Source of the DNA: JAYRWD01 sp041918255 | GTDB lineage: Bacteria; Patescibacteriota; Dojkabacteria; B142; WJKM01 | Assembly: GCA_041918255.1 (NCBI GenBank) | Contig: JAYRWD010000002.1 | Location: forward strand, 1-21,237 | Length of the DNA stretch: 21,237 bases | Direction of reading: 5' to 3' | Shown: one piece after another, positions 1 to 7,047 of the stretch | Numbering within the stretch: the stretch's first letter is position 1 | How the letters are laid out: every line of letters begins with the position of its first letter | Notes under the pieces: model-generated | Seen by the model: the letters and a program-made list of their open reading frames with translations, nothing else | Told to the model about the DNA's origin: nothing | The model's database searches: none | Made by a program: the position numbers and the translations under genes

Positions 1-418
1 CCATTATGGGCAAAGGCATATATTCATCCGTCTCTTTGCATGCGTATCCGAACATCATCCCCTGATCCCCAGCTCCCTGTTCTTCCTCAACCTCGCGCAC
101 AACACCTTGTCGAATATCGGGAGATTGCTCGTGAATTACCGATATAACACCGCATGATTCACTATCAAACCTATATTCCGCTTTTGTGTAACCTATATCC
201 CGGATCACTCTTCGCACAACGTTTTGGATATCCACATAGCCTTTGGTTTTAACCTCTCCTCCAGCAACCACAAGTCCAGTAGTGACAAAAGTTTCGCAAG
301 CTACTTTGGATTCCCTATCTTGGCGAAAAAACTCATCCAAAAGCGCGTCAGAAATTTGATCAGCTATCTTATCTGGATGTCCTTCTGAAACCGATTCGGA
401 AGTAAATAAATACGACAT
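1..418 (-). CDS. metK: S-adenosylmethionine synthetase, N-terminal part (runs off left edge)
   Basis: Methionine adenosyltransferase makes SAM from methionine and ATP in the cytoplasm. The reverse strand from the ATG at 418 reads 139 codons without a stop and continues past the window edge, so only about the first third of the usual 380-400 residues is visible. It opens MSYLFTSESVSEGHPDK, the standard MetK start, with the ATP-binding EGHPDK at residues 12-17. The GAGDQG motif is at 115-120, followed directly by MMFGYA. It is the last visible gene of the minus-strand run that begins with the EndoQ-like gene at 4595, 28 bases after dgkA. That spacer holds TATAAT on the minus strand (439-444) without a good -35. 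No Shine-Dalgarno sequence precedes the ATG. The identification is secure; whether the gene is complete cannot be seen. Confidence 0.96.
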   Translation of the reverse strand, partial: MSYLFTSESVSEGHPDKIADQISDALLDEFFRQDRESKVACETFVTTGLVVAGGEVKTKGYVDIQNVVRRVIRDIGYTKAEYRFDSESCGVISVIHEQSPDIRQGVVREVEEEQGAGDQGMMFGYACKETDEYMPLPIM

Positions 419-446
419 TTGATTACAAAATAAAAATTATTATATT

Positions 447-833
447 TTAGAATTTTAGATCAATAAGCTTAGTGCCTATCACAAACCACCATACCAAAAT
501 GGCCACTAAGGCATTAACCAATACTGCCCCAGCCGCAAGATCTCTGGCTTTTTTGGTAGATTCATAAGAAAGTTTCAGGTCATCGCGTAATCTATCACAA
601 ACTTCTTCAATGGCGGTATTTACGATTTCCATGCCAAATACCACACCAATTATTAAAGATATTACCGCCCATTCTGTCCATACTAAGCCTGCCATTAAAC
701 CGGTAAAAACTGCAAAAGATGCTCCAACTGCGTGAACTCGCATATTTCTCCCAGTAAAGGCAGCCCTAATACCCTCACTTGCCCACTCGAAACTTTTAAT
801 AAATTTTATTATCTTTGCTTTGTAATCTCTCAT
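447..833 (-). CDS. dgkA: DgkA-family lipid kinase (diacylglycerol/undecaprenol kinase)
   Basis: Small integral-membrane kinase that phosphorylates a lipid alcohol with ATP. In Gram-positive-like cells the substrate is usually undecaprenol, which feeds the carrier lipid used for cell-wall and surface-glycan synthesis; in proteobacteria it is diacylglycerol. The 128 residues fit the family. They show an amphipathic N-terminus, three hydrophobic segments (about 35-52, 55-75 and 98-120), the catalytic stretch EIVNTAIEEVCD at 69-80, and the KKARDLAAGAVLV signature at 94-106. It lies 9 bases after the CYTH gene and 28 before metK, so it is probably co-transcribed. No Shine-Dalgarno sequence is visible. 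Substrate choice cannot be read from the sequence; undecaprenol is my guess given the membrane glycosyltransferase elsewhere in the window. Confidence 0.9.
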   Translation of the reverse strand: MRDYKAKIIKFIKSFEWASEGIRAAFTGRNMRVHAVGASFAVFTGLMAGLVWTEWAVISLIIGVVFGMEIVNTAIEEVCDRLRDDLKLSYESTKKARDLAAGAVLVNALVAILVWWFVIGTKLIDLKF

Positions 834-842
834 TTTGGTATT

Positions 843-1493
843 TTATATGATAAAATTTTTCTTAAGCTGCGCAAAAGGATTATTCTCAAAGGTACAATAT
901 TCCAATAAAGTAAGCGTTTGATCGCTAGAAAGATCATATACATCCATATAGATTTCAACCACCGAAGTTATGATCCTATCCTCCCAATTAAAACCAAGAT
1001 CGATTGCGATAGAATGCACCTCTTCCTCTGAATTAGCTTCTATCTCAACAAAAGGTTCGAGTCCGGGCCAAGTATCGATTACTACCTCTGCTTTTCCGAT
1101 TAGCCAAGTCTCGCGGAGTGTCTCTTGATATAGATTAAAGGTAATATCCAATGCCCGAAAAATTTCCACGCATTTGTCGAAGTCTGAAACTTCTACATCA
1201 ATTTCCTTCTGATCTTCAATTTTTCCGTCTTTCGAGGCATGAAATTTTACACTTAACCGTACGCAATCTCCTTCATCTCTTATACGCAAATAATTAGGCT
1301 TCAAACCGGGATAAACTCTTTCGTCAAACATAATCCTCCTCATTTTTCTCTCCGCCGTCTTTAAATCTCCGCCAATATCCTTCAAAGCCTTGCGCAATAA
1401 ACCCTTATCTACAGGATAAAATTTTGCTTCATATTCAATATATTGACTTTCTTTTTCTGTCATATCTAATTCATTCAGCAAAAAATACCCCAT
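843..1493 (-). CDS. CYTH-domain protein (class IV adenylate cyclase / triphosphatase-like)
   Basis: CYTH proteins form a closed beta-barrel tunnel that binds triphosphates with metal ions. Members are adenylate cyclases (CyaB), thiamine triphosphatases or inorganic tripolyphosphatases. The signature ExExK is present as EYEAK at residues 20-24, followed by alternating basic and acidic beta strands: LRIRDEGDCVRLSVKF near 70-85, DQKEIDVEV near 95-103, and PGLEPFVEIEANSEEEV near 143-158. At 216 residues the length is normal. The annotated ATG leaves 6 bases after the helicase stop, but the ATG at codon 11 (MTEKES) would start right before the conserved domain and is equally possible. Neither has a Shine-Dalgarno sequence. 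The sequence does not separate cyclase from triphosphatase activity. Co-transcription with repair genes and dgkA does not decide it. Confidence 0.82.
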   Translation of the reverse strand: MGYFLLNELDMTEKESQYIEYEAKFYPVDKGLLRKALKDIGGDLKTAERKMRRIMFDERVYPGLKPNYLRIRDEGDCVRLSVKFHASKDGKIEDQKEIDVEVSDFDKCVEIFRALDITFNLYQETLRETWLIGKAEVVIDTWPGLEPFVEIEANSEEEVHSIAIDLGFNWEDRIITSVVEIYMDVYDLSSDQTLTLLEYCTFENNPFAQLKKNFII

Positions 1494-1499
1494 AATGCT

Positions 1500-3308
1500 C
1501 TAAATCCCGAAGCTTGTCTGCTGCGATTTCATTTTTCTTTTCTCCACCCTTTTTACTACTTTTTCAAAATTCTTTTCTTTCTGGCTAATTATACCTGCTT
1601 TTGCAATATCTTTGGCAAATCGAGAGATTACCCTATCCTTCCCAAATCTTCTTTGAGCGTGAGTAATAACCATTTGTTTGCGTGCCCTTGTCATAGCTAC
1701 ATACAGCAACCTTTTTTCTTCCGAAACTCCCGCTTCACTCAAAATGCCAACCCGAAGACAGGGCAAAATTCCTTCTTCGAAACCAGGAATGATGACATGA
1801 TCAAACTCAAGTCCTTTTACCCCATGTATTGTTGATAGCGTAACTCGATCTACCTTGTTATCGAAATATTCATCCCGTACCAAGAGATCGTAATAATCAA
1901 GATATTCTTGAAAAGGTGTTTCAAAGCTTGCAAACTTATTCAACCACTCCGAAAATTTTTTAAAGTCAGCCTCATTCATTTCATACTTTCCGTTTAGAAG
2001 TTTTTCGTAATAAACTAGATCCGCGAGTTGTTTCAGATCAACCTTTGGAAAATCAGCTAATTTTTCAAACCAAAAGTGGTAAAAATTGCCAGGAAATGCT
2101 TTTGGCGTTGCAGCTTCTGAAGTTGCGCTCTGATTCAATTGAGAAACGATATGCGAAAACGCTACTACCCATGGTTGTGCAAACAACGAATCTTCACCTA
2201 AAATCTGATATGGGATAGATTCCTTTTCTAAAGCCCTCTTGATTAAATCAACCTGACGTCGAAGACGAAAAATAACCGCGAAGGAGCGGAAGTGAGATCC
2301 AAAATTATTTTCTGCCTTATCTAAATCTGCCTGATTTAAATCTATGCCGCCAATTGCTTCCTGTATATACTTAGTCACAAAATCCGCTTCTGATCGACTA
2401 TCATACACTTCAATTATTTTGACACATCCTTCTTCTGGGAAATTGGCCTTCAGTAAATATATATCTGGAAATAAAGTTTGACTAGCTTTTATAATTTGTC
2501 TACAACTCCTGTAGTTTGTATCTAAGGTTAATTCTTTGGCATCTGGGAATATCAATTTGAATCGTTCAAAAACATCTCCCACAGCACCACGAAACCCGTA
2601 TATTGACTGGAGTGGATCGCCTATCACACAAATATTGGGATTTTCCTTTGTAAGCTTAACCAGAATCTCAAGCTGGATCTCATTTGTATCTTGGAATTCA
2701 TCAATCATCAAATGCCTATACTTATCGCGAAGCTGTCGCAATAATTCTCGGTCACTATTAAATAACTTTAGCGTTTCTATCAATACATCATCGAAGTCAA
2801 GCTTCCCTGAGTCTAGAAGCTCTTGACCATAATAATCAGCTATCTTTCTGATTTCTTTTTTCAGATTATTTTCGAACGACTTGCACAAGGCATGGCTTTT
2901 ATATAAGCCGATAGCTAGACTTACCTCCCTTTTGCCAACCCCCCTCCCAACGCCAGCTTTTCTCATTGCCTCATTTAGAAGAACTTTTTGCTCTACTTCA
3001 TCTGCGATTTGAAGATTCGAATTTTTTCGAAGCAATATCTTCAGACAGAAACTGTGAAATGTTTCAATCTCAATATTGGTTGTCTCTTTACCTACTTCCA
3101 AATAAACACGGGAAAGTATCTCCTCTTTGGCTTTATGGGAAAAAGTTAACACAAGTATTGTTTTACCCGATAAATTTGATTCTTCGAGAATTTTTTTAAT
3201 CCTTTGAACAAGTGTAAAAGTTTTTCCTGTGCCAGGACCTGCGACAACTATCACTGGACCAGTTATTGATTCAGCAACAGTCTGTTGCGAAGAATTAAGC
3301 TTTTGCAT
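1500..3308 (-). CDS. UvrD/Rep-type superfamily 1 DNA helicase
   Basis: ATP-driven 3'-5' DNA helicase of the UvrD/PcrA/Rep group. All core motifs are visible: the Q-like region LNSSQQ at 4-9, Walker A GPGTGKT at 24-30, Walker B IDEFQDT at 202-208, motif III GDPLQSIYGFRGA at 230-242, motif IV LDTNYRS at 262-268, motif V TIHGVKGLEFDHVIIPG at 493-509, and motif VI EEKRLLYVAMTRAR at 530-543. With 602 residues it is shorter than typical UvrD (about 720). The missing length probably comes from the 2B region and the C-terminal tail; the tail is a lysine-rich segment. It starts 6 bases after the EndoQ-like gene stops, so the two very likely work together: the nuclease nicks at a damaged base and the helicase opens the DNA from the nick. 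That joint role is inference. Calling it uvrD or pcrA specifically is not justified. Confidence 0.93.
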   Translation of the reverse strand: MQKLNSSQQTVAESITGPVIVVAGPGTGKTFTLVQRIKKILEESNLSGKTILVLTFSHKAKEEILSRVYLEVGKETTNIEIETFHSFCLKILLRKNSNLQIADEVEQKVLLNEAMRKAGVGRGVGKREVSLAIGLYKSHALCKSFENNLKKEIRKIADYYGQELLDSGKLDFDDVLIETLKLFNSDRELLRQLRDKYRHLMIDEFQDTNEIQLEILVKLTKENPNICVIGDPLQSIYGFRGAVGDVFERFKLIFPDAKELTLDTNYRSCRQIIKASQTLFPDIYLLKANFPEEGCVKIIEVYDSRSEADFVTKYIQEAIGGIDLNQADLDKAENNFGSHFRSFAVIFRLRRQVDLIKRALEKESIPYQILGEDSLFAQPWVVAFSHIVSQLNQSATSEAATPKAFPGNFYHFWFEKLADFPKVDLKQLADLVYYEKLLNGKYEMNEADFKKFSEWLNKFASFETPFQEYLDYYDLLVRDEYFDNKVDRVTLSTIHGVKGLEFDHVIIPGFEEGILPCLRVGILSEAGVSEEKRLLYVAMTRARKQMVITHAQRRFGKDRVISRFAKDIAKAGIISQKEKNFEKVVKRVEKRKMKSQQTSFGI

Positions 3309-3314
3309 TGATTA

Positions 3315-4595
3315 TTAGAACATCGATTTCTGCGATAGACGAGTATTATGATTTACCACTTTGATTCGACCAAAAACTCCGTCGAAACCCGGCGTTATAC
3401 TCACATCCCCCTTTCTCATATTATATAAACCTTTTGCTAGATCTGTGTATCCCTCTTCTTGGATTTCCTTGAAATCAACCGAGCGCAAGATTTTAAACTC
3501 ATTGCCAAACCTCGCAATTAACCTATCATAAATTTCTATTACTCTCTTTGCGTTTGGGCTTTTTACTCCAAATATCTCTGTCAAAATCTCTGCCAAAGGA
3601 ACAATATAATCAACAATTTTAGTTGACGGGTGTTTATAATTCTCAGGCATATCAGCTAGTACGTTTACTCTATTTTCAACCCCGATAACAACAGGTTTTG
3701 CGCATATTGGACACATGCCATTATGTTTGATAGTTTCGGAAGGTGCAAAACATATCCCACATTCGCGATGCCCGTCCCAATGATATTTCCCTTCCTGGGG
3801 AAAAAACTCGATTGTACCTACCATTCGTTTATCATTGGTTCGAATGGTCTGAATGATATCAAAGTAATCTAATTTGCAATCTAAAATATTTGCTTCTCGT
3901 CCTAGTTTTTGTGGGGAATGAGCGTCAGAGTTCGAGAGAATGGTTAGATCCTGTAATTCTTTTAATCTCCAATTCATATAAGGATCTGAAGAAAGACCCG
4001 TTTCAATCGCTACAATTTTGTCAGACAACTCCCCAAAAGCTTCCTCAATCGAGTCAAACCCAGAACGGGAGCCAAACATCGAAAACCAAGGTGTCCAGAT
4101 GTGGGCAGGAATGAACTGTGAGTATGGATCTGAGTCTAAAGTAATTCTAAGAAGTTCTTGACTATCCAAACCTAAAATCGGCCTACCATCAGAATGAATA
4201 TTTCCTATTTTTTCCAATTTCGCTGATATGCTCAAGGCTGCCTCAAAACTCGGAATTAAGATCAAATTATGTACTTTTCTGACCTTTTCATTTCGTGAAT
4301 AAATATTGCTTATTTCAACGGTTAAACAGAATCTTAAAGTCTCATCTCGCACGCTTTGTGGTAGTGCCTTATCCTGTTCTATTGCCAGATCTTCACGTAG
4401 CCTAAATAATCCGGGCTCGGCTGGTTCTAATATCTCCCTAAGTTCAGAAAAATATTTGGGGTGTGTGAAGTCGCCGGTTCCAATTATATTTATGCCTTTG
4501 ATCTTGCCCCAACGGTAGAGATCTTGCGCGTTCATCTGTTTCGCGGTTGCTCGTGAGTAGTGCGAATGAATATGAAAATCTGCTATTAAAGTCAT
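3315..4595 (-). CDS. Endonuclease Q-like PHP-domain nuclease
   Basis: PHP-domain protein resembling endonuclease Q, which cuts DNA 5' to deaminated bases (uracil, hypoxanthine, xanthine) and abasic sites. At 426 residues it is close to the length of archaeal EndoQ. Metal-binding PHP residues are in place: DFHIHSHYS with H8 and H10, GTGDFTHP with D42 and H45, E94, PAHIW with H165, and SNSDAHS with D224 and H226. After the PHP domain comes a four-cysteine zinc site (C279, C282, C295, C298), then a C-terminal helical part that the small PHP phosphatases and polymerase exonucleases lack. It is the first gene of the minus-strand run and directly precedes the helicase. No Shine-Dalgarno sequence is visible and the promoter is not obvious. 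Activity on deaminated bases is inferred from the family. Confidence 0.8.
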   Translation of the reverse strand: MTLIADFHIHSHYSRATAKQMNAQDLYRWGKIKGINIIGTGDFTHPKYFSELREILEPAEPGLFRLREDLAIEQDKALPQSVRDETLRFCLTVEISNIYSRNEKVRKVHNLILIPSFEAALSISAKLEKIGNIHSDGRPILGLDSQELLRITLDSDPYSQFIPAHIWTPWFSMFGSRSGFDSIEEAFGELSDKIVAIETGLSSDPYMNWRLKELQDLTILSNSDAHSPQKLGREANILDCKLDYFDIIQTIRTNDKRMVGTIEFFPQEGKYHWDGHRECGICFAPSETIKHNGMCPICAKPVVIGVENRVNVLADMPENYKHPSTKIVDYIVPLAEILTEIFGVKSPNAKRVIEIYDRLIARFGNEFKILRSVDFKEIQEEGYTDLAKGLYNMRKGDVSITPGFDGVFGRIKVVNHNTRLSQKSMF

Positions 4596-4686
4596 CTGCC
4601 AAAATGTTGAAATAGTATTGGACAGCTCAATTTTAACAGCAAGTGCTACCCTAGCCTAGCCAAAGAATCGTAACACCCCTTCAATT

Positions 4687-4918
4687 CCCCTCCTAATCCC
4701 AAGAGGGCAACAGGTTCATCCAGAACTCGTCTCTTGTCTTTTTTGCCTACCCACATAGACAAGCGCAGGTAGACAGTTAGGGGAATGGAGCGACGCCAGA
4801 ATCCCTAAACCACAACACCCCTTCCCTTCTCCGTGTCATTCTGGCTTGGCCAGAATCTCGCACCTCTGGGAATAATCACATCATTCTGCAATCGTAATAC
4901 CTCTTATCCTAAGAGGGG
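4687..4918. repeat. Pair of related imperfect hairpin repeats
   Basis: Two stretches share the order AATCGTAAyACC, then a C/T-rich arm, ATCC and AAGAGGG. In the left copy CCCTC (4688-4692) can pair with GAGGG (4703-4707). In the right copy CCTCTT (4900-4905) pairs with AAGAGG (4911-4916). Divergence between the copies suggests old interspersed repeats rather than functional terminators, as no T-run follows. Confidence 0.4.
4838..4856. repeat. REP-like perfect palindrome
   Basis: ATTCTGGC (4838-4845) and GCCAGAAT (4849-4856) form a perfect 8-base stem around TTG. A half-copy, GCCAGAATC, lies at 4795-4803. The form (GTCATTCTGG followed by CCAGAATC) resembles short interspersed palindromic elements found in many bacterial genomes. 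Mobility cannot be judged from one window. Confidence 0.5.
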
Positions 4919-4994
4919 AAAGACATCATTATTACTCAAGCTCGCCTATATGCCATTATATTCCCAAAAAAAGTTTGACTCAAATTGACTTGAC

Positions 4995-5023
4995 TAGACC
5001 AAACGAATTCTCATAGTTATAAT
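4995..5023 (+). promoter_or_regulatory. Candidate promoter of the Nudix gene
   Basis: TAGACC (4995-5000, four of six consensus bases), a 17-base spacer and a perfect TATAAT (5018-5023). Transcription would begin near 5030, giving a leader of about 65 bases. Three TTGACT repeats lie immediately upstream at 5- and 10-base steps and could be a regulator site. Confidence 0.5.
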
Positions 5024-5095
5024 CCTTGTGATAAGTCGAAACCCTAGTAATAAATAAAAACAAGCGCCCTAATACTAATTAATAATTACTCGAAT

Positions 5096-5812
5096 ATGTC
5101 CGACTCGTTACACTACATACAAATGAGTATCCTGAAAAAACTTTTATTTTCAACTGTACTTACTTTTACAAAATTGTCGGACGGAAACGAGACACCCAGT
5201 AATCAGTTTACTTTCCACATAAATCAATTAATACGTGCAGGTCTCGTTGTGAAATCTAGACAAAAATATTCGCTTTCAAATAAGGGCAAACTATTCGCAA
5301 ATAGAATGGATACCGAATCCAAACAAATCATCCGTCAAGCAAAGATAGGTGTCTTAATTTGCCCAATGAAAGTAGAAAAAAATAAAGAAAATGAATATCT
5401 ATTTTATACTCGCCTCAAGCATCCATTCTATGGATGCCAAGGGTTCATAACGGGCAAAGTACTTTATGGAGAAAAAATTATTGAAACAGCACGAAGGGAA
5501 CTCTTCGAGGAAACCGGTCTGGAGGGGACGCCAGAACTTATCAGTATTCATCATTCTTTAAACATTGATTCAACAACTAACGAACTACTGGAGGATAAGA
5601 TATTCCATAAGTTTCGTGTGATAAATCCCCATGGGAAACTGCGACAATGTGAAGAAGGGAGATATAAATGGGTCAAAGAATCAAATATTGAAAAATTCGT
5701 TACGAAACCTTTTTACTCTCTTGAATCTACGCTAAAATCGGTGGAAAGCGTCAAAAATTTCTCCGGAGGTATCACCTTTGATGAGAAAGCTGTGATTGTT
5801 AGCAATTTCTAG
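5096..5812 (+). CDS. Nudix hydrolase with N-terminal winged-helix-like region
   Basis: Nudix enzymes hydrolyse nucleoside diphosphates linked to another moiety. The Nudix box matches Gx5Ex7REUxEExGU exactly at residues 120-142, ending RRELFEETGL, with catalytic and metal-binding glutamates E135, E138 and E139. Residues 1-75 look like a helix-turn-helix module: helices around 10-25 and 38-48, then a strand pair ending in YSLSNKGKLFANRM, the pattern of winged-helix proteins with a terminal TxxGK-type wing. The arrangement recalls Nudix-related regulators and proteins with an accessory DNA- or partner-binding domain. At 238 residues it is longer than simple MutT-like enzymes. It stands alone on the plus strand and its stop directly abuts the stop of the convergent exchanger gene. 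The substrate is unknown. The ATG has no Shine-Dalgarno sequence; an internal ATG at codon 10 is possible. Confidence 0.85.
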   Translation: MSDSLHYIQMSILKKLLFSTVLTFTKLSDGNETPSNQFTFHINQLIRAGLVVKSRQKYSLSNKGKLFANRMDTESKQIIRQAKIGVLICPMKVEKNKENEYLFYTRLKHPFYGCQGFITGKVLYGEKIIETARRELFEETGLEGTPELISIHHSLNIDSTTNELLEDKIFHKFRVINPHGKLRQCEEGRYKWVKESNIEKFVTKPFYSLESTLKSVESVKNFSGGITFDEKAVIVSNF

Positions 5813-6913
5813 TTAAACAATTTCCAGAACAGCCGAAACTAAATACACAACATATATTGCCAGAAGAATATACCCGGCGCGGGCTTTAAGAATAAAGTTA
5901 TTGACAGACATAACTCCGATTACCGTAAACAGGGCCGCAAATGCTAACAAGATAGTACTAGTAATATCCGGACCGATAATCACAGGTCCCACAAAGAGCG
6001 TGTACATAAACGCAGGCAAACCGAAGGACACAAGAATCACAAATATATTACTTCCAAAAGCGTTGCTAAGGGCAATTTCGCTTTCACCATTCTTACTAGC
6101 AACAGCAGAACCGATAATTTCTGGGGTCGAGGTTCCTAGAGCCAGTACAGTCAATCCTATTATAGTTGTTGACAAACCCAAATCTATAGCAAGAGCTTCC
6201 GCAGAAGTCACTACTAAGTTTGTAACTAATCCAAGACCGAATATTGAAAAAATTATTTTTATAAATAAACTTTTTTTTGATTCGGATTTTTTCCCTTCAA
6301 TAAATGTGATCAATCGTGCGCTTCTGGCTTGGGCAAAAGTCACAACAGTGCTTATGAAGCTGCTAATTGGATCGACATTCATAATTTTCATGAGTCCGCG
6401 GCGATATCTTTTTCGGTGATGAGCCAATCCACTTTCGCCAGAATACTTACCCCACTGAGACAAAATAAATAGATATAGTCCATACAATGAAAAAACAAAT
6501 AATGCCTCGCTTAGTCCGATTATTCCATTCAAAGTCACAAAAAATATCGTAGCCAAGGCGAACAAATATACCAATCCATCGCGCAATAGCTGTTTTATGT
6601 CCAATATATATTCTCTTGTAATTGCGCTTACTCCTATCACAACAAAAATTTGGGCAATAGCTGAACCTAGGGAGGTACCCAAAGCAAGACCAATATCTGC
6701 CTCGGACCGAAAAAAAGCATTAAAATTTACGAATAATTCAGGAGCACTAGTACCAAATGTTAGAAGCGCAGCACCAGCAACACTCGCAGGTAGATGTAAC
6801 ACTGAAGCCAAAGTTTCGATAGATGGCAAAAAATATTTTGAGACAATCACATATATCCCCCAGAATCCGACTGACAAAAGTACGACTCTCAGGATTAAAT
6901 CAAATACGTCCAT
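5813..6913 (-). CDS. Calcium/cation antiporter, CaCA (YrbG-like) family
   Basis: Integral-membrane exchanger that normally moves Ca2+ (or another cation) against Na+ or H+. It has about ten hydrophobic segments and two inverted alpha repeats. Repeat 1 carries FGTSAPELFVNF with G54-E59; repeat 2 carries LGTSTPEIIGSAV with G260-E265, then LSNAFGSNIFVIL. The length of 366 residues is slightly above bacterial YrbG (about 325), the excess being a charged loop around residues 160-215. One oddity: the second half of repeat 1 reads LGSAIAQIF where relatives have GSNIxNI, so two asparagines near the ion path are replaced by Ala and Gln, while repeat 2 keeps GSNIF. Ion choice may therefore differ. The gene is convergent with the Nudix gene with no spacer and lies 134 bases downstream of the glycosyltransferase gene. 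Confidence 0.88.
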   Translation of the reverse strand: MDVFDLILRVVLLSVGFWGIYVIVSKYFLPSIETLASVLHLPASVAGAALLTFGTSAPELFVNFNAFFRSEADIGLALGTSLGSAIAQIFVVIGVSAITREYILDIKQLLRDGLVYLFALATIFFVTLNGIIGLSEALFVFSLYGLYLFILSQWGKYSGESGLAHHRKRYRRGLMKIMNVDPISSFISTVVTFAQARSARLITFIEGKKSESKKSLFIKIIFSIFGLGLVTNLVVTSAEALAIDLGLSTTIIGLTVLALGTSTPEIIGSAVASKNGESEIALSNAFGSNIFVILVSFGLPAFMYTLFVGPVIIGPDITSTILLAFAALFTVIGVMSVNNFILKARAGYILLAIYVVYLVSAVLEIV

Positions 6914-7047
6914 TAAATCTATTTATATATATGCAATCCTATACTACCATATTAGCCGAACTCTCAGAAAAATTGTTACTACGCACGGCACATTGAGATA
7001 TATTTGTAATTAAATATTAAGACAGGAAATCTTCACCAGCATGGGGA

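Larger units (their letters stand above)
4596..5095. other. 500-base gene-free spacer with decayed repeats
   Basis: Spacer between the divergent EndoQ-like and Nudix genes. I see no open frame of note and no tRNA. It holds short related palindromes (listed separately), two copies of GCCAGAATC (4795-4803 and 4849-4857) and, near the right end, three TTGACT hexamers (4975-4980, 4985-4990, 4990-4995) upstream of the Nudix promoter. The C-rich composition of the first 250 bases differs from the AT-rich spacers elsewhere. Confidence 0.7.

Noticed and set aside
1054..1064. GGTTCGAGTCC, resembling the T-arm of a tRNA
   Set aside because: Lies inside the CYTH reading frame; the flanking bases form no T-stem or acceptor stem on either strand.
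5901..6419. 172-codon frame on the plus strand
   Set aside because: Shadow of the exchanger gene: the opposite strand codes a clear CaCA protein, and the plus-strand peptide has no recognisable features.
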